A stretch of 64,000 nt of DNA from Paenibacillus psychroresistens (GTDB lineage Bacteria > Bacillota > Bacilli > Paenibacillales > NBRC-103111): NCBI RefSeq assembly GCF_009728935.1, contig NZ_CP034235.1, positions 5,841,501 to 5,905,500 of the forward strand, written 5' to 3'. The notes beneath the pieces were generated by a model. The model made no database searches. It was not told where the DNA came from and was given only the letters and a program-made list of their open reading frames with translations. How positions within the stretch are numbered: position 1 is the stretch's first letter; each line of letters begins with the position of its first letter. Below are positions 24,827 to 33,912 of the stretch, piece after piece. The translations under genes were made by a program, and so were the position numbers.

Positions 24827-26584
24827 CTACTTCTCCAATTCCTGATCCCAGAGCAGACGCATCTCTTCACTCGTTTTCAAGAGGTGCTCCAGGGTCCCTT
24901 CCGCTTCCACTCGTCCATCCTTGAGGACGATGATGTGGTCGGCATGACTAAGCGCCGTTTTGCGGTGCGAAATCACCAGGCAGGTTGCCTGTCGCTGCGC
25001 AAACATCCGCTCCCAGAGCTGCCGCTCCGTTTCGACGTCGAGCGCGCTCGAGAGATCGTCGAAGATGAGCAGCTCCGCTTCGCGGACGAACATGCGGGCG
25101 GCCGCTGCACGCTGCGCTTGCCCGCCTGAGAGCTTGACACCGCGCGGACCAATGACGGTCTCCAGACCGTCATGCAAGCGTGCGATGTCCGTGCCCAGCA
25201 CGGCGGAGTGAATCGCCTCCGCAAGAGGAGCATCTGCCTGCGGCAGGCCAAGCAAAATATTCTGCCGCAGCGTATCACTATAAAGCCGCGGTACCTGCGG
25301 CGTATATGCGCTTCGCGGCGGAACAAAAAAGTCGCCCGGTGCGCTCACCGCCTCTCCGTTCCAACTAATATTGCCGCGATCCAGCGGCAGCAACCCTAGC
25401 AAAGCGCGCACCAGGGTCGTTTTGCCTGATCCAATCCTGCCAGTAACAACGGTAAACGAATGCTTAGGAATCCGCAGTGTAACATCCTCGATCCCCCGTC
25501 CACTTTCGGGATAACGATATGATAAGCCACGCGCCTCCAAGAGCTGAAGCTCATCCTCAGGCAGCTTCATCATATTTTCCGGCTCTGGCGGTAAGCTCCT
25601 AAGATATAACTCTTGCGGCTCTGTAATCAGATTTGGATCCGCACCTTGTATCAGCTTGCTCAGCCGTTCTTGAGTTACAGTGCTTTGTTTATATAAGGTG
25701 ATGAATTTACCGAAATTCTGAATGAACTGAGTGACGAACGTTAGATAATAAACGAACAGGGCAAAATCACCAACTGTAAAGCTGCCATTGCGCATAGCTT
25801 CCGCACCAAGCAGCAAAATCATGCCTGTTCCAAGATTAACAGCATTCGAGAAAATAGAATCTAGGATTTGCGAGAATAATTTGTCTTTAATCTCTGCGTG
25901 GCGGCGAGTGTCGTTCAGCTTACGGAAACGATCAATGACTCGCTCCTCGGCTCCCGCTACCTGGATGGATTGCACATTGCCGAACATTTCGCCGATCGCA
26001 CCCGTTACTTGAGTGGTTGCTTCGCGGCTGGCCGAGCGATATTTCTGAAGCCAGCTAGTTGATAATTGAGCTATAGAAACGACAATCACAAGCGGCAGAA
26101 AAACCCAAAGCGTCATTTGCGGGTTTATTTTATAAAGAATAGTAAAAGAAACCCCTGCAAAAATTGTCATCGCAAAAGCGTCAACCGACCAGCTGATCGT
26201 TTCTTCTATATGCTCGACATCATCGCGGAAATGACTGATTGCCTCGCCCGGTGAGCAAGGAATGGCACGCGCTCCGGGTTCCATAAGAATATGATGCAGC
26301 ATATTACGACGCATTAAGGATGCAATCCGAAAACGAAAGTGAACATCCGTGATAAATCCTATGAAAATTAATATTACCCGTGCTAGAGTAGCAGCGAGCA
26401 ATAAAGCAACTATTGCTGTGATTCCAAATTTATAGGATGAGTTCCCTGACAGTGTATCGAAGAATAGCTTCGTCACCATCCCCCCTAATATCGGTGCCAA
26501 AGTAATTAAAGTCCACATTATAGCATTGAGCGTATACAACCAGGGACGAAAGCGAAATAGTCGCCAGAATAAACGAAAGGTCAT
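24827..26584 (-). CDS. ABC exporter half-transporter, degenerate-site subunit
   Basis: 585 residues. An N-terminal six-helix exporter domain (about 1-310) precedes an ATPase domain: Walker A GRIGSGKTT (382-390), signature LSGGQAQR (485-492), Walker B LLIFDD (D509, D510) and switch H540. The position normally held by the catalytic glutamate is D510. Its start overlaps the stop of the partner gene by four bases. With the partner's degenerate signature this gives one canonical and one degenerate ATP site, the TM287/288 or BmrCD plan of heterodimeric multidrug exporters. The 3' third of the gene (about 24900-25440) is markedly GC-rich compared with the rest. Confidence 0.9.
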   Translation of the reverse strand: MTFRLFWRLFRFRPWLYTLNAIMWTLITLAPILGGMVTKLFFDTLSGNSSYKFGITAIVALLLAATLARVILIFIGFITDVHFRFRIASLMRRNMLHHILMEPGARAIPCSPGEAISHFRDDVEHIEETISWSVDAFAMTIFAGVSFTILYKINPQMTLWVFLPLVIVVSIAQLSTSWLQKYRSASREATTQVTGAIGEMFGNVQSIQVAGAEERVIDRFRKLNDTRRHAEIKDKLFSQILDSIFSNAVNLGTGMILLLGAEAMRNGSFTVGDFALFVYYLTFVTQFIQNFGKFITLYKQSTVTQERLSKLIQGADPNLITEPQELYLRSLPPEPENMMKLPEDELQLLEARGLSYRYPESGRGIEDVTLRIPKHSFTVVTGRIGSGKTTLVRALLGLLPLDRGNISWNGEAVSAPGDFFVPPRSAYTPQVPRLYSDTLRQNILLGLPQADAPLAEAIHSAVLGTDIARLHDGLETVIGPRGVKLSGGQAQRAAAARMFVREAELLIFDDLSSALDVETERQLWERMFAQRQATCLVISHRKTALSHADHIIVLKDGRVEAEGTLEHLLKTSEEMRLLWDQELEK

Positions 26585-28335
26585 TGACTGATTTCCTCCA
26601 TTCCCACATTCAGCATCCGATTAAAGCGTGAGCTTGTATCTAGAGCCAGCTCCCCCCGATTGCCGAACTCGATGATGCGGCCTTGATCTAAAACTAACAC
26701 CTTGTCCACACGAGCTATCGTGGTTAAGCGATGGGCAATAATGATACAGGTTCGTCCTTGCAGCATGCGGCTAATTGCCTGTTCAATATGATGCTCTGTT
26801 GCTGGATCTAGACGCGAAGAAGCTTCGTCAAGGATGACCAACACTGGATTCATTAGAAAGACACGCGCAAAGGACAACAGCTGTGCTTCACCTGCTGATA
26901 GCCCGCCACCACCAGATTCAAGCTGAGTATCTAACCCAAGCGGCAAGGAATGGAACCAATGGAGGAGCCCAAGCTGCTCAATCACTGCTACAATTCTTTC
27001 ATCCGATACCTCAGCATCATACATCGTGACATTGTCACGGACACTGCCTTGAAAAATCTCAATATTTTGGGTCACTAAACCAACCTTGCTCCGCAATTGA
27101 TGCAGCGTCAGCTGGCGAATATCAACCCCATCCAGATAAACCCCACCATTTTGCGGATCATAGAAACGCAGCAATAAGTGTGCTAAAGTCGTTTTACCAC
27201 TACCAGTAGCTCCAAGCAATCCAAGCGCTTTTCCACGTTCCAAATGGAAGCTAATTTCCTCCAGGGTGTCGCCGTTCTCTTCATAGCCAAAGCTAACTCC
27301 GTCTACTCTGACTGACAATGCACCATCCGACAACACAATACCTGGACCATCCTTGATCCGAGACTCGGTTTGCAGCAGCTCCCGCACACGAGTAATACTC
27401 GCATCCGCTTTCTGTAAATCTTCCATTTGCGTGCGGATTTTTTCAATAGGCTTTACCATCAGCTCGGTATAATAGAAAATCATATAAACCGTACCTAATG
27501 TTATCGTGCCATTTTTCCATAAAATCGCACTAATCGCAAAAGCAACACCATTACCAATGGCAAATACGATCAGCGTCGTATTCCACATCGTGGCAAACCC
27601 CAAAAAAGCCCTCATCCGAATCGGGAACCATTCCCTCATCAGTATATAGAAACGATGCATGACATAGTTAGTTGCCCCATTAGCCCGAGTATCTTCCGTA
27701 CCCTCCAAGTGCTCTCCGAGAAAGCCATAAAACTTAGTGCTCATCTGTCGCATTTTCACCCAATAAGGAGCCGAAAACTTACGTATGTATTGGATCATCC
27801 AAATCGCAAAAATCGTAAAAAGCAGCATGCCCGTTCCAATGAGCCAGCCCTCAAAAAAGAGCAGGACAATTATCCCGAACATCAGCACCATGTTGCTGAG
27901 TAAGCTTACAGCAAAGTTGGCAAAGAAATTGGCCAAATTGTTGATATCTCCATCCACCCGTTCAATAATACTGCCTGCCGTATGCGACTTATGAAATGAC
28001 ATATCCAGCTTCATACAATGTTCAGCTACATCGCCGCGCAGCTTATTAGTAGCAATCCAGCCGACATTTTCACTGATGTATGTAGCGATAATAGTAATAA
28101 TTTGCTGCAGTAAAGTGACGCCAATGAATAAACCCGCGGCAATCCATAAAGAGCGGGTTTCTTCCCCTGTCTTAGCGCTGTCCAGAAAATAACGAATAAT
28201 CTGCGGATTTATTAGCTGCATAGCAATTCCTGCCAACAGCAATACTACTAACCAGACAATACTTTTACGCTGCGGCTTTAAATAGTTTTGCAGCAATTGC
28301 GTATATTGGCGTATCGGAATTTTAGTTGTATTCAA
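26581..28335 (-). CDS. ABC exporter half-transporter, catalytic-site subunit
   Basis: 584 residues. The six-helix membrane domain (about 1-310) is followed by Walker A GATGSGKTT (375-383), a degenerate signature LSAGE (479-483), an intact Walker B LVILDE (D503, E504) and switch H535. The start is a TTG ending at 28335 with GGAGGGG 8 bases ahead; the nearest ATG is out of frame. It is the partner of the next gene (four-base overlap) and follows a nitroreductase gene by 27 bp. A multidrug or peptide export role is inferred. Confidence 0.9.
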   Translation of the reverse strand: MNTTKIPIRQYTQLLQNYLKPQRKSIVWLVVLLLAGIAMQLINPQIIRYFLDSAKTGEETRSLWIAAGLFIGVTLLQQIITIIATYISENVGWIATNKLRGDVAEHCMKLDMSFHKSHTAGSIIERVDGDINNLANFFANFAVSLLSNMVLMFGIIVLLFFEGWLIGTGMLLFTIFAIWMIQYIRKFSAPYWVKMRQMSTKFYGFLGEHLEGTEDTRANGATNYVMHRFYILMREWFPIRMRAFLGFATMWNTTLIVFAIGNGVAFAISAILWKNGTITLGTVYMIFYYTELMVKPIEKIRTQMEDLQKADASITRVRELLQTESRIKDGPGIVLSDGALSVRVDGVSFGYEENGDTLEEISFHLERGKALGLLGATGSGKTTLAHLLLRFYDPQNGGVYLDGVDIRQLTLHQLRSKVGLVTQNIEIFQGSVRDNVTMYDAEVSDERIVAVIEQLGLLHWFHSLPLGLDTQLESGGGGLSAGEAQLLSFARVFLMNPVLVILDEASSRLDPATEHHIEQAISRMLQGRTCIIIAHRLTTIARVDKVLVLDQGRIIEFGNRGELALDTSSRFNRMLNVGMEEISQ

Positions 28336-28362
28336 AACATGCCCCTCCAGCTTTCAACTCAC

Positions 28363-28941
28363 TCAATCTTCTTCATTTAGCCAAACCGTTTTGGATGCAA
28401 AAGAAGCCGGTGTCCGGACTGTAGGCAATTGAACTGGGTGACCTACATAAATAAATCCTACAATATCATGCTCGTCTTTCAGCTTAAACGCATTTTTCAT
28501 AAAAGGATGATAAGCTGGAGCGCCAGTCCGCCAAACAGCTCCTAATCCCAACGCATGCGCTTGCAGCAGCAAATTCTGCACTGCAGCATGAACAGCCGCA
28601 ATTTCCTCACGGCGATCGACTTTAGGTGAATCAGTAGCTTCACTGACAGCAACAATAATTACTGGTGCACGAAATGCTTTATTATAATGTTTTTTTAGTG
28701 CCTCTATATTAACTTCACTAAATGGCTCATCTAAAAACTCACCCGCAATATCCGCATAAGCATGCCCCAAAATAGCTCGACCATTCCCTTGTAATACATA
28801 AAAACGCCAAGGCTCCGTCATGTGATGGTTAGGTGCATAGACAGCCGCTTCTAGCAGCTTCTCAATTAGAGCTTGATCAACCTCATCGGGTTTAACCATT
28901 CCAATACTTCTTCTTCCACGAATAGCTTCTTCTAAGTTCAT
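28363..28941 (-). CDS. Nitroreductase family protein
   Basis: 192 residues, FMN-dependent nitroreductase/oxidoreductase family. Marks are the N-terminal RRSIGMVKPDEVD, APNHHMTEPWRFYVL and GLGAVWRTGAPAYHPFMK. GGAGG precedes the start. A minus-strand TATAAT sits about 30 bases upstream. It heads the transcript that continues into the ABC exporter pair, which suggests a joint detoxification role; this is inference. Confidence 0.87.
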   Translation of the reverse strand: MNLEEAIRGRRSIGMVKPDEVDQALIEKLLEAAVYAPNHHMTEPWRFYVLQGNGRAILGHAYADIAGEFLDEPFSEVNIEALKKHYNKAFRAPVIIVAVSEATDSPKVDRREEIAAVHAAVQNLLLQAHALGLGAVWRTGAPAYHPFMKNAFKLKDEHDIVGFIYVGHPVQLPTVRTPASFASKTVWLNEED

Positions 28942-29087
28942 TATTATTGCCTCCGTTTTAAACCAATTTGTTCTAAAATTATAACAGATTGCCCTTAACT
29001 AGAGAAAAAATCATTTGATAATTTATTTAAAGCCTAATTTATAGTATGATTAATGTTTATTACAAACAGCAAGCGAAAGGAACTACC

Positions 29088-29957
29088 ATGAGCAAACAAA
29101 CCCGATTTACGGTGAATGAACCTAATGAGTTAATGAAATGGCTGATCGCCGAATTCCCTGAAAAAGGACGCAATGCAATCAAAGCCTTGCTTTCCCATAA
29201 ACAAATTTCCATCGACGGTAAGGCCATTACGCAGTTTAATCATCCTCTGAAGCAAGGCCAAGAGATCGTAATTGAATGGACACGCGTTGAAGAAGCTCCG
29301 CCCATGATTGGACTCTCCATTATTTATGAAGATGCAGACCTAATTATTATCGAAAAACAAGCTGGTCTACTATCCGTAGCAACAGAGGAAGAAAAGGAAC
29401 AAACCGCTTACCGTCAGCTGACAGATCATGTGAAACGCAAAGATGCTAAAAACCGTATATTCGTCGTTCATCGGTTAGACCGCGATACTTCTGGGGTTAT
29501 GATGTTTGCCAAAACAGAGGAAATTAAAGAAAAGCTGCAAAGCACCTGGCAGGAAACGGTGTCAGACCGCGTATATATTGCCGTTGTTGAAGGCAAGGTC
29601 CGTAAACCCGAAGGTATGATTAAATCGTGGTTAACGGAGAGTAAAACCTTCAAAGTCTATTCAAGCCCTACACCTAATGGTGGTCAGGAAGCGATCACTC
29701 GCTATAAAACCTTAAAAACATCATCCAACTGCTCCTTGCTTGAGCTTCGCTTGGAAACGGGTCGTAAGAATCAGATTCGTGTCCACATGGAGGATATTGG
29801 CCATCCTGTAATGGGCGATAAAAAATATGGAGCCGCCCGCAACACACTCGGACGACTCGGTTTACATGCCAGTATACTTGCATTTACTCATCCAGGAACT
29901 GGGAAAGAAATGCATTTTGAAAGTAAGACTCCTGAAAAATTCACACGTATGTTTTAA
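29088..29957 (+). CDS. RluA-family pseudouridine synthase
   Basis: 289 residues from the ATG at 29088 (AAAGGA ahead); an in-frame ATG at 29046 has no ribosome site. An S4-like RNA-binding domain (residues about 10-75) precedes the catalytic domain with HRLDRDTSGVMMFAKT, whose aspartate is the nucleophile, and the GRKNQIRVHMEDIGHPVMGDKKYG end motif. It modifies uridines in rRNA or tRNA; which ones cannot be told. It is convergent with the small gene that follows, with only 6 bp between stops. Confidence 0.9.
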   Translation: MSKQTRFTVNEPNELMKWLIAEFPEKGRNAIKALLSHKQISIDGKAITQFNHPLKQGQEIVIEWTRVEEAPPMIGLSIIYEDADLIIIEKQAGLLSVATEEEKEQTAYRQLTDHVKRKDAKNRIFVVHRLDRDTSGVMMFAKTEEIKEKLQSTWQETVSDRVYIAVVEGKVRKPEGMIKSWLTESKTFKVYSSPTPNGGQEAITRYKTLKTSSNCSLLELRLETGRKNQIRVHMEDIGHPVMGDKKYGAARNTLGRLGLHASILAFTHPGTGKEMHFESKTPEKFTRMF

Positions 29958-29963
29958 GAATTC

Positions 29964-30155
29964 TTATCCACGGATATCGAGGCTTTTCCCCAAATGAGGA
30001 TGTGGTGCCGGCTGCGAGTTAGCAAAGTCTTGCAGCAAGGTTGCAGCCTGTGCCGTCTGAATATCCTTCACGTTACTTAATAGCTTCATTCCTACTGCAG
30101 CTTGTAACGCATCCGAACCACTTGCAGCAGCATACACACTGTTGCTCACTTCCAT
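29964..30155 (-). CDS. YjfB-like putative motility protein
   Basis: 63 residues from the ATG ending at 30155, chosen because TGGAG lies 8-9 bases ahead; upstream ATG/TTG codons in frame lack this. The sequence VYAAASGSDALQAAVGMKLLSNVKDIQTAQAATLLQDF resembles the YjfB family of short proteins whose role is not established despite the motility label. It is last in a run pgi - yigZ - DUF1128 gene - this gene. Confidence 0.65.
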   Translation of the reverse strand: MEVSNSVYAAASGSDALQAAVGMKLLSNVKDIQTAQAATLLQDFANSQPAPHPHLGKSLDIRG

Positions 30156-30182
30156 CTTCAGCATCTCCAATCATGTTGTAAT

Positions 30183-30413
30183 TTAGATAGTCACTTTACG
30201 CAATCTGCCTAATTCTAATACTATGGCATCCATTTCACTTACGCTAAAATAAGGCTTACTTTTGACCAAATCGTAAATGTCCTTTAAATCCTCATACATT
30301 TCAAGATCAAACTGCTTAGCTGAAAGCGCTGCTCCTGAAGCCATACGCAGCTTAGTTTTGATAGCATCGATAATATAGTCCGCATTTTCAAGCGTATTTT
30401 CTGTTAAATCCAT
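30183..30413 (-). CDS. DUF1128 family (YfkK-like) protein
   Basis: 76 residues from the ATG ending at 30413, with AAAGGG 8 bases ahead; a GTG three codons upstream overlaps that ribosome site and is less likely. The ending YEDLKDIYDLVKSKPYFSVSEMDAIVLELGRLRK is the hallmark of the family. Function unknown. It is tightly packed behind the YigZ gene. Confidence 0.8.
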   Translation of the reverse strand: MDLTENTLENADYIIDAIKTKLRMASGAALSAKQFDLEMYEDLKDIYDLVKSKPYFSVSEMDAIVLELGRLRKVTI

Positions 30414-30418
30414 TCTGC

Positions 30419-31060
30419 TCACCCTTTCGTTATGGGGTGCTCCTTGTAGAGAGCATCGCCTAGATCAATCAACGCTTGACCCTGCGTTAAATCGGTCATC
30501 CACGCAACAAAAGTATCCTTATCTGTATAGAACGGTAAACAGCTTACAATTACTTTATCGGTAAATTGGGTCTCACCCATAAGGATTTGCCGATTTCGCA
30601 GCTCATTCTCGATTTTACCAAGCCAGGTATAATCGATATGTACCCAAACCTCTTGATGTAAAACCTGCCGAATGGGGCAAGCAGCATCAATTCCCGCTAC
30701 CGCTCCATCCGTATAAGCACGAATTAAACCACCCGCACCTAACATGATTCCACCAAAATATCGAGTAACCACTACAGCTATATTCTTCAATCCTTGATGC
30801 TTGATTACTTCTAGAATTGGCTTGCCTGCTGTACCGCTTGGCTCACCATCATCCGACTGCTTCTGAAACTCATCACTTTCACCGAAAATATAAGCTGAAC
30901 AATTATGAGTGGCTGTACTATTTTCTTTTTTAATCCGCTCAATAAAGGCAATTGCTTCTTGCTCGGAAGCAATAGATATGGCATGCCCAATAAATCTTGA
31001 ACGTCTGATGACAATTTCAGTGCTGCCATACTGCTGAACGGTTTTAAATTCAGCCAGCAT
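30419..31060 (-). CDS. YigZ/IMPACT family protein
   Basis: 213 residues. The N-terminal UPF0029/IMPACT domain is marked by SRFIGHAISIASEQEA, SAYIFGESDEFQKQSDDGEPSGTAGKPILEV and VVVTRYFGGIMLGAGGLIRAY; a ferredoxin-like C-terminal domain follows. The family is linked to translation or proline dipeptidase-like activity but its bacterial role is not settled. It starts one base after the pgi stop. Confidence 0.88.
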   Translation of the reverse strand: MLAEFKTVQQYGSTEIVIRRSRFIGHAISIASEQEAIAFIERIKKENSTATHNCSAYIFGESDEFQKQSDDGEPSGTAGKPILEVIKHQGLKNIAVVVTRYFGGIMLGAGGLIRAYTDGAVAGIDAACPIRQVLHQEVWVHIDYTWLGKIENELRNRQILMGETQFTDKVIVSCLPFYTDKDTFVAWMTDLTQGQALIDLGDALYKEHPITKG

Positions 31061-31061
31061 C

Positions 31062-32417
31062 TTACTCCGTTAACCTTGCCTCAAGCTCCGCTTTTTCTTT
31101 CTCATAACCAGGTTTTCCTAATAAGGCAAACATATTCTTCTTATAGGCTTCAACTCCAGGCTGATCAAAAGGATTGACTCCAAGCAAATAACCGCTGATT
31201 CCACAGGCTTTTTCAAAGAAATAGACCAAGTAGCCAAAAGAATAAGCTGAAATATCTGGAATGGTGACAATTAAATTAGGTACTCCACCGTCAAGATGGG
31301 CAAGCATGGTACCTTGGAACGCTTTTTTATTAATAAAATCCATCGTCTTGCCGCTCAGAAAATTAAGTCCGTCCAAGTTGTCAGCATCCGTACCAATGAC
31401 GATTTGTTCGGTAACCTCTGCGACTTGAATCACCGTTTCAAACAAATTGCGTGAGCCTTCTTGAACAAATTGGCCCATAGAATGCAGGTCTGTTGAAAAA
31501 TCTACTGCAGCTGGGAAAATCCCTTTGTTGTCTTTGCCTTCGCTTTCACCAAAAAGCTGCTTCCACCATTCCGATACAAAATGCAGAGATGGTTCATAAT
31601 TGACTAGAATCTCCGTTGCTTTGCCTTTACGGTAGAGCGCATTACGCACTGCAGCGTATTGATAGCATTCATTATCTTGGACATTGGGATTAGCATAAAC
31701 CATACTCGCTTCCGCTGCTCCATGCATGATAGCCTCGATATCAATACCCGCTGCAGCAATCGGCAGCAATCCAACTGGTGTAAGCACGGAATACCGGCCA
31801 CCCACATCGTCAGGAATAATAAAGGATTCATACCCTTCTTCTGTAGCCAGCTTCTTCAAAGCACCTTGTTCACGATCCGTAGTGGCATAAATCCGTTTGC
31901 GTGCAGCTTCTTTACCGTACTTCTTCTCCAACAGCTCACGGAATATCCGAAAAGCAATCGCTGGTTCAGTAGTTGTTCCTGATTTCGAAATGACATTAAC
32001 CGAGATATCTTTACCCTCTACTAATTGTAGTAAGTGGGTTACATAGGTAGAACTGATATTATTGCCGACAAAATAAATTTCTGGTGTTGTCCGTTTTTCT
32101 TTTGGAAGCAGGTTATAGAATGAATGCGAAAGCATTTCAAGAGCTGCACGAGCTCCTAAGTAGGACCCGCCAATTCCTATTACAATTAGAACATCTGAAT
32201 CGGATTGGATCTGTTTAGCTGCTTTTTGGATTCTAGCGAATTCATCTTTATCATAAGAAATCGGAAGATCAATCCAACCCAAGTATTCGGAGCCTGTACC
32301 TGTTTTGTTATGCAGCTGGTCATGTGCCAAGCGGATTGGTTCTGCAAAATAATCAATTTCATGTTGGTGCACAAAAGATAAAGCCTTGCTGTAATCAAAC
32401 TTTAATTTATTAGTCAT
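31062..32417 (-). CDS. pgi: Glucose-6-phosphate isomerase
   Basis: 451 residues, the usual size of the Bacillus-type enzyme. Interconverts glucose 6-phosphate and fructose 6-phosphate. Visible signatures are VIGIGGSYLGARAALE, ISKSGTTTEPAIAFR, DVGGRYSVLTPVGLLP and the catalytic glutamate region QEGSRNLFET. First gene of a short operon with yigZ and two small genes. Confidence 0.95.
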   Translation of the reverse strand: MTNKLKFDYSKALSFVHQHEIDYFAEPIRLAHDQLHNKTGTGSEYLGWIDLPISYDKDEFARIQKAAKQIQSDSDVLIVIGIGGSYLGARAALEMLSHSFYNLLPKEKRTTPEIYFVGNNISSTYVTHLLQLVEGKDISVNVISKSGTTTEPAIAFRIFRELLEKKYGKEAARKRIYATTDREQGALKKLATEEGYESFIIPDDVGGRYSVLTPVGLLPIAAAGIDIEAIMHGAAEASMVYANPNVQDNECYQYAAVRNALYRKGKATEILVNYEPSLHFVSEWWKQLFGESEGKDNKGIFPAAVDFSTDLHSMGQFVQEGSRNLFETVIQVAEVTEQIVIGTDADNLDGLNFLSGKTMDFINKKAFQGTMLAHLDGGVPNLIVTIPDISAYSFGYLVYFFEKACGISGYLLGVNPFDQPGVEAYKKNMFALLGKPGYEKEKAELEARLTE

Positions 32418-32551
32418 TATCGATTTCCCTCCATTTTTAGCCTATAATTTCTCTTTATTAACTTTAGGATACTGACTTAAGGCAGGAAATGCAAGTCAAG
32501 CCATTCACAGCGTATTTAGAACATGGTAATATAATAATAGAGGTGAGAAGG

Positions 32552-33835
32552 ATGAAATCAATCGGATTTATCGGACTTGGCACTATGGGTGCTCCAATGG
32601 CAATGAACCTGTTAAAAAAAGGCTATTCGCTTACTATTTACAATCGCACAACTGCTAAAGCAAATGAATTGATTAATTTAGGTGCTGAAGTTGTTTCTTC
32701 CGCATCCAGAGTAGCCAAGGTTGTTGATGTTCTATTCACAAATGTAAGTGATGACCAAGCTTTATTAGATGTTTTTTATGGTGTAGATGGCATTTTGGAA
32801 GGCATTCACCCTGGATTAACAGTGATTGATTGCAGTACGGTTTCTCCAGAGACAAGCCGTAAAATTGCTCAGGAGCTAGCCGTTCATTATGCTGACTTTC
32901 TAGATGCTCCAGTTACTGGCAGTAAGCCTGCTGCTGAAAGTGGCAGCTTGGTTTTCATGGTTGGCGGCGATCAAGAGGTTTTTACCGACCAAGCGGAATT
33001 ATTCGCAGCTTTAGGCAGCAAATCATTATATATGGGTCCATCTGGTTCTGGCTCTTATGCTAAGCTGGCTCATAACACGATTGTCGGAATTAACTCAGCT
33101 GCTTTGGCTGAAGGTGTAGCTCTTGCAGTAAAGGCTGGACTAGATCCTGCACAATTCTTAGAAATCGTGCAAAGCGGTGGTGCTAATAGCAAGCAAGCCG
33201 AACTGAAAGCTACCAAAATATTGGAACGCGACTTTAGCAATCAATTCTCACTCAAGCTCATGCTTAAGGATTTATTATTAGCCTCCAAGCTATCACAGGA
33301 TTTTAAATTCCCTTCACCCTTATTGAATGCAGCAACCAATCTCTATCAAATTGGTTTAAGCAAGGGATTTGGAGATCAGGATTTATCAGCGATCATTCAA
33401 TGTTATGAAGATTGGATGCATGAAGAAGTGAAGAAGCGTCCAACTCAGCCTAACTTTGATCGCAAGGTCTCCGAAGCCGAAAGCAACCGCAGACGTAATA
33501 ATCGGGTACCGATGAATATCAGTCTCCAGCTATCCGTGTATCAATGGGAGCAAGAAGGTTCATTCTCTGGACAGAACATTAAAGGTGTCTTATATGATTT
33601 ATCTGAGAATGGCTTGCAAATTGCCTCAAGCTTCCCGCTAGCCAAAGAAATGTTCATCGTCATTCACTTTCCTCAGGAAGCAGACCTGCCTCCAATTACA
33701 GGAAAAATCATTCGGATCGAGCCGAAGACAAATGAATTCCGCTATGGCTGCATGCTTTCCGGGTTACCTCCCTATGTACGTATTAAGCTAGAGGAATATA
33801 TTGATGTGAAACGTGCTGAAGCCGATCTTGATTAA
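32552..33835 (+). CDS. Beta-hydroxyacid dehydrogenase fused to a PilZ domain
   Basis: 427 residues from the ATG at 32552 (GGTGAGAAGG just ahead); an in-frame ATG at 32489 has no ribosome site. Residues 1-290 are a complete HIBADH/GLYR1-type dehydrogenase: nucleotide motif GFIGLGTMGAPMA (6-18), substrate motif DAPVTGSKPAAESGSL (118-132) and catalytic K171 in KLAHN. Residues 312-420 are a PilZ domain with RxxxR (R314-R318) and DxSxxG (D349-G354), the two c-di-GMP-binding motifs. The linker is about 20 charged residues. The gene ends at a long perfect inverted repeat. The domains are each clear; control of the enzyme by c-di-GMP is inference. Confidence 0.9.
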   Translation: MKSIGFIGLGTMGAPMAMNLLKKGYSLTIYNRTTAKANELINLGAEVVSSASRVAKVVDVLFTNVSDDQALLDVFYGVDGILEGIHPGLTVIDCSTVSPETSRKIAQELAVHYADFLDAPVTGSKPAAESGSLVFMVGGDQEVFTDQAELFAALGSKSLYMGPSGSGSYAKLAHNTIVGINSAALAEGVALAVKAGLDPAQFLEIVQSGGANSKQAELKATKILERDFSNQFSLKLMLKDLLLASKLSQDFKFPSPLLNAATNLYQIGLSKGFGDQDLSAIIQCYEDWMHEEVKKRPTQPNFDRKVSEAESNRRRNNRVPMNISLQLSVYQWEQEGSFSGQNIKGVLYDLSENGLQIASSFPLAKEMFIVIHFPQEADLPPITGKIIRIEPKTNEFRYGCMLSGLPPYVRIKLEEYIDVKRAEADLD

Positions 33836-33848
33836 TCTCTCCATACAT

Positions 33849-33887
33849 ACAGCAAAGAGCTTTCCCTTGTGGAAAGCTCTTTGCTGT
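33849..33887. terminator. Bidirectional terminator-like inverted repeat
   Basis: A perfect 17-bp inverted repeat (arms beginning ACAGCAAAGAGC and ending GCTCTTTGCTGT) with a 5-base loop lies between the dehydrogenase-PilZ gene and the convergent VOC gene. The following T content is modest. Confidence 0.7.
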
Positions 33888-33912
33888 AGTTAGATCGTAA
33901 TCAAGCGATACC

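Noticed and set aside
24794..25400. Several 60-117-residue ORFs antisense or shifted inside the ABC exporter gene
   Set aside because: They are by-products of the GC-rich stretch, where stop codons are rare; the exporter frame carries all conserved ATPase motifs.
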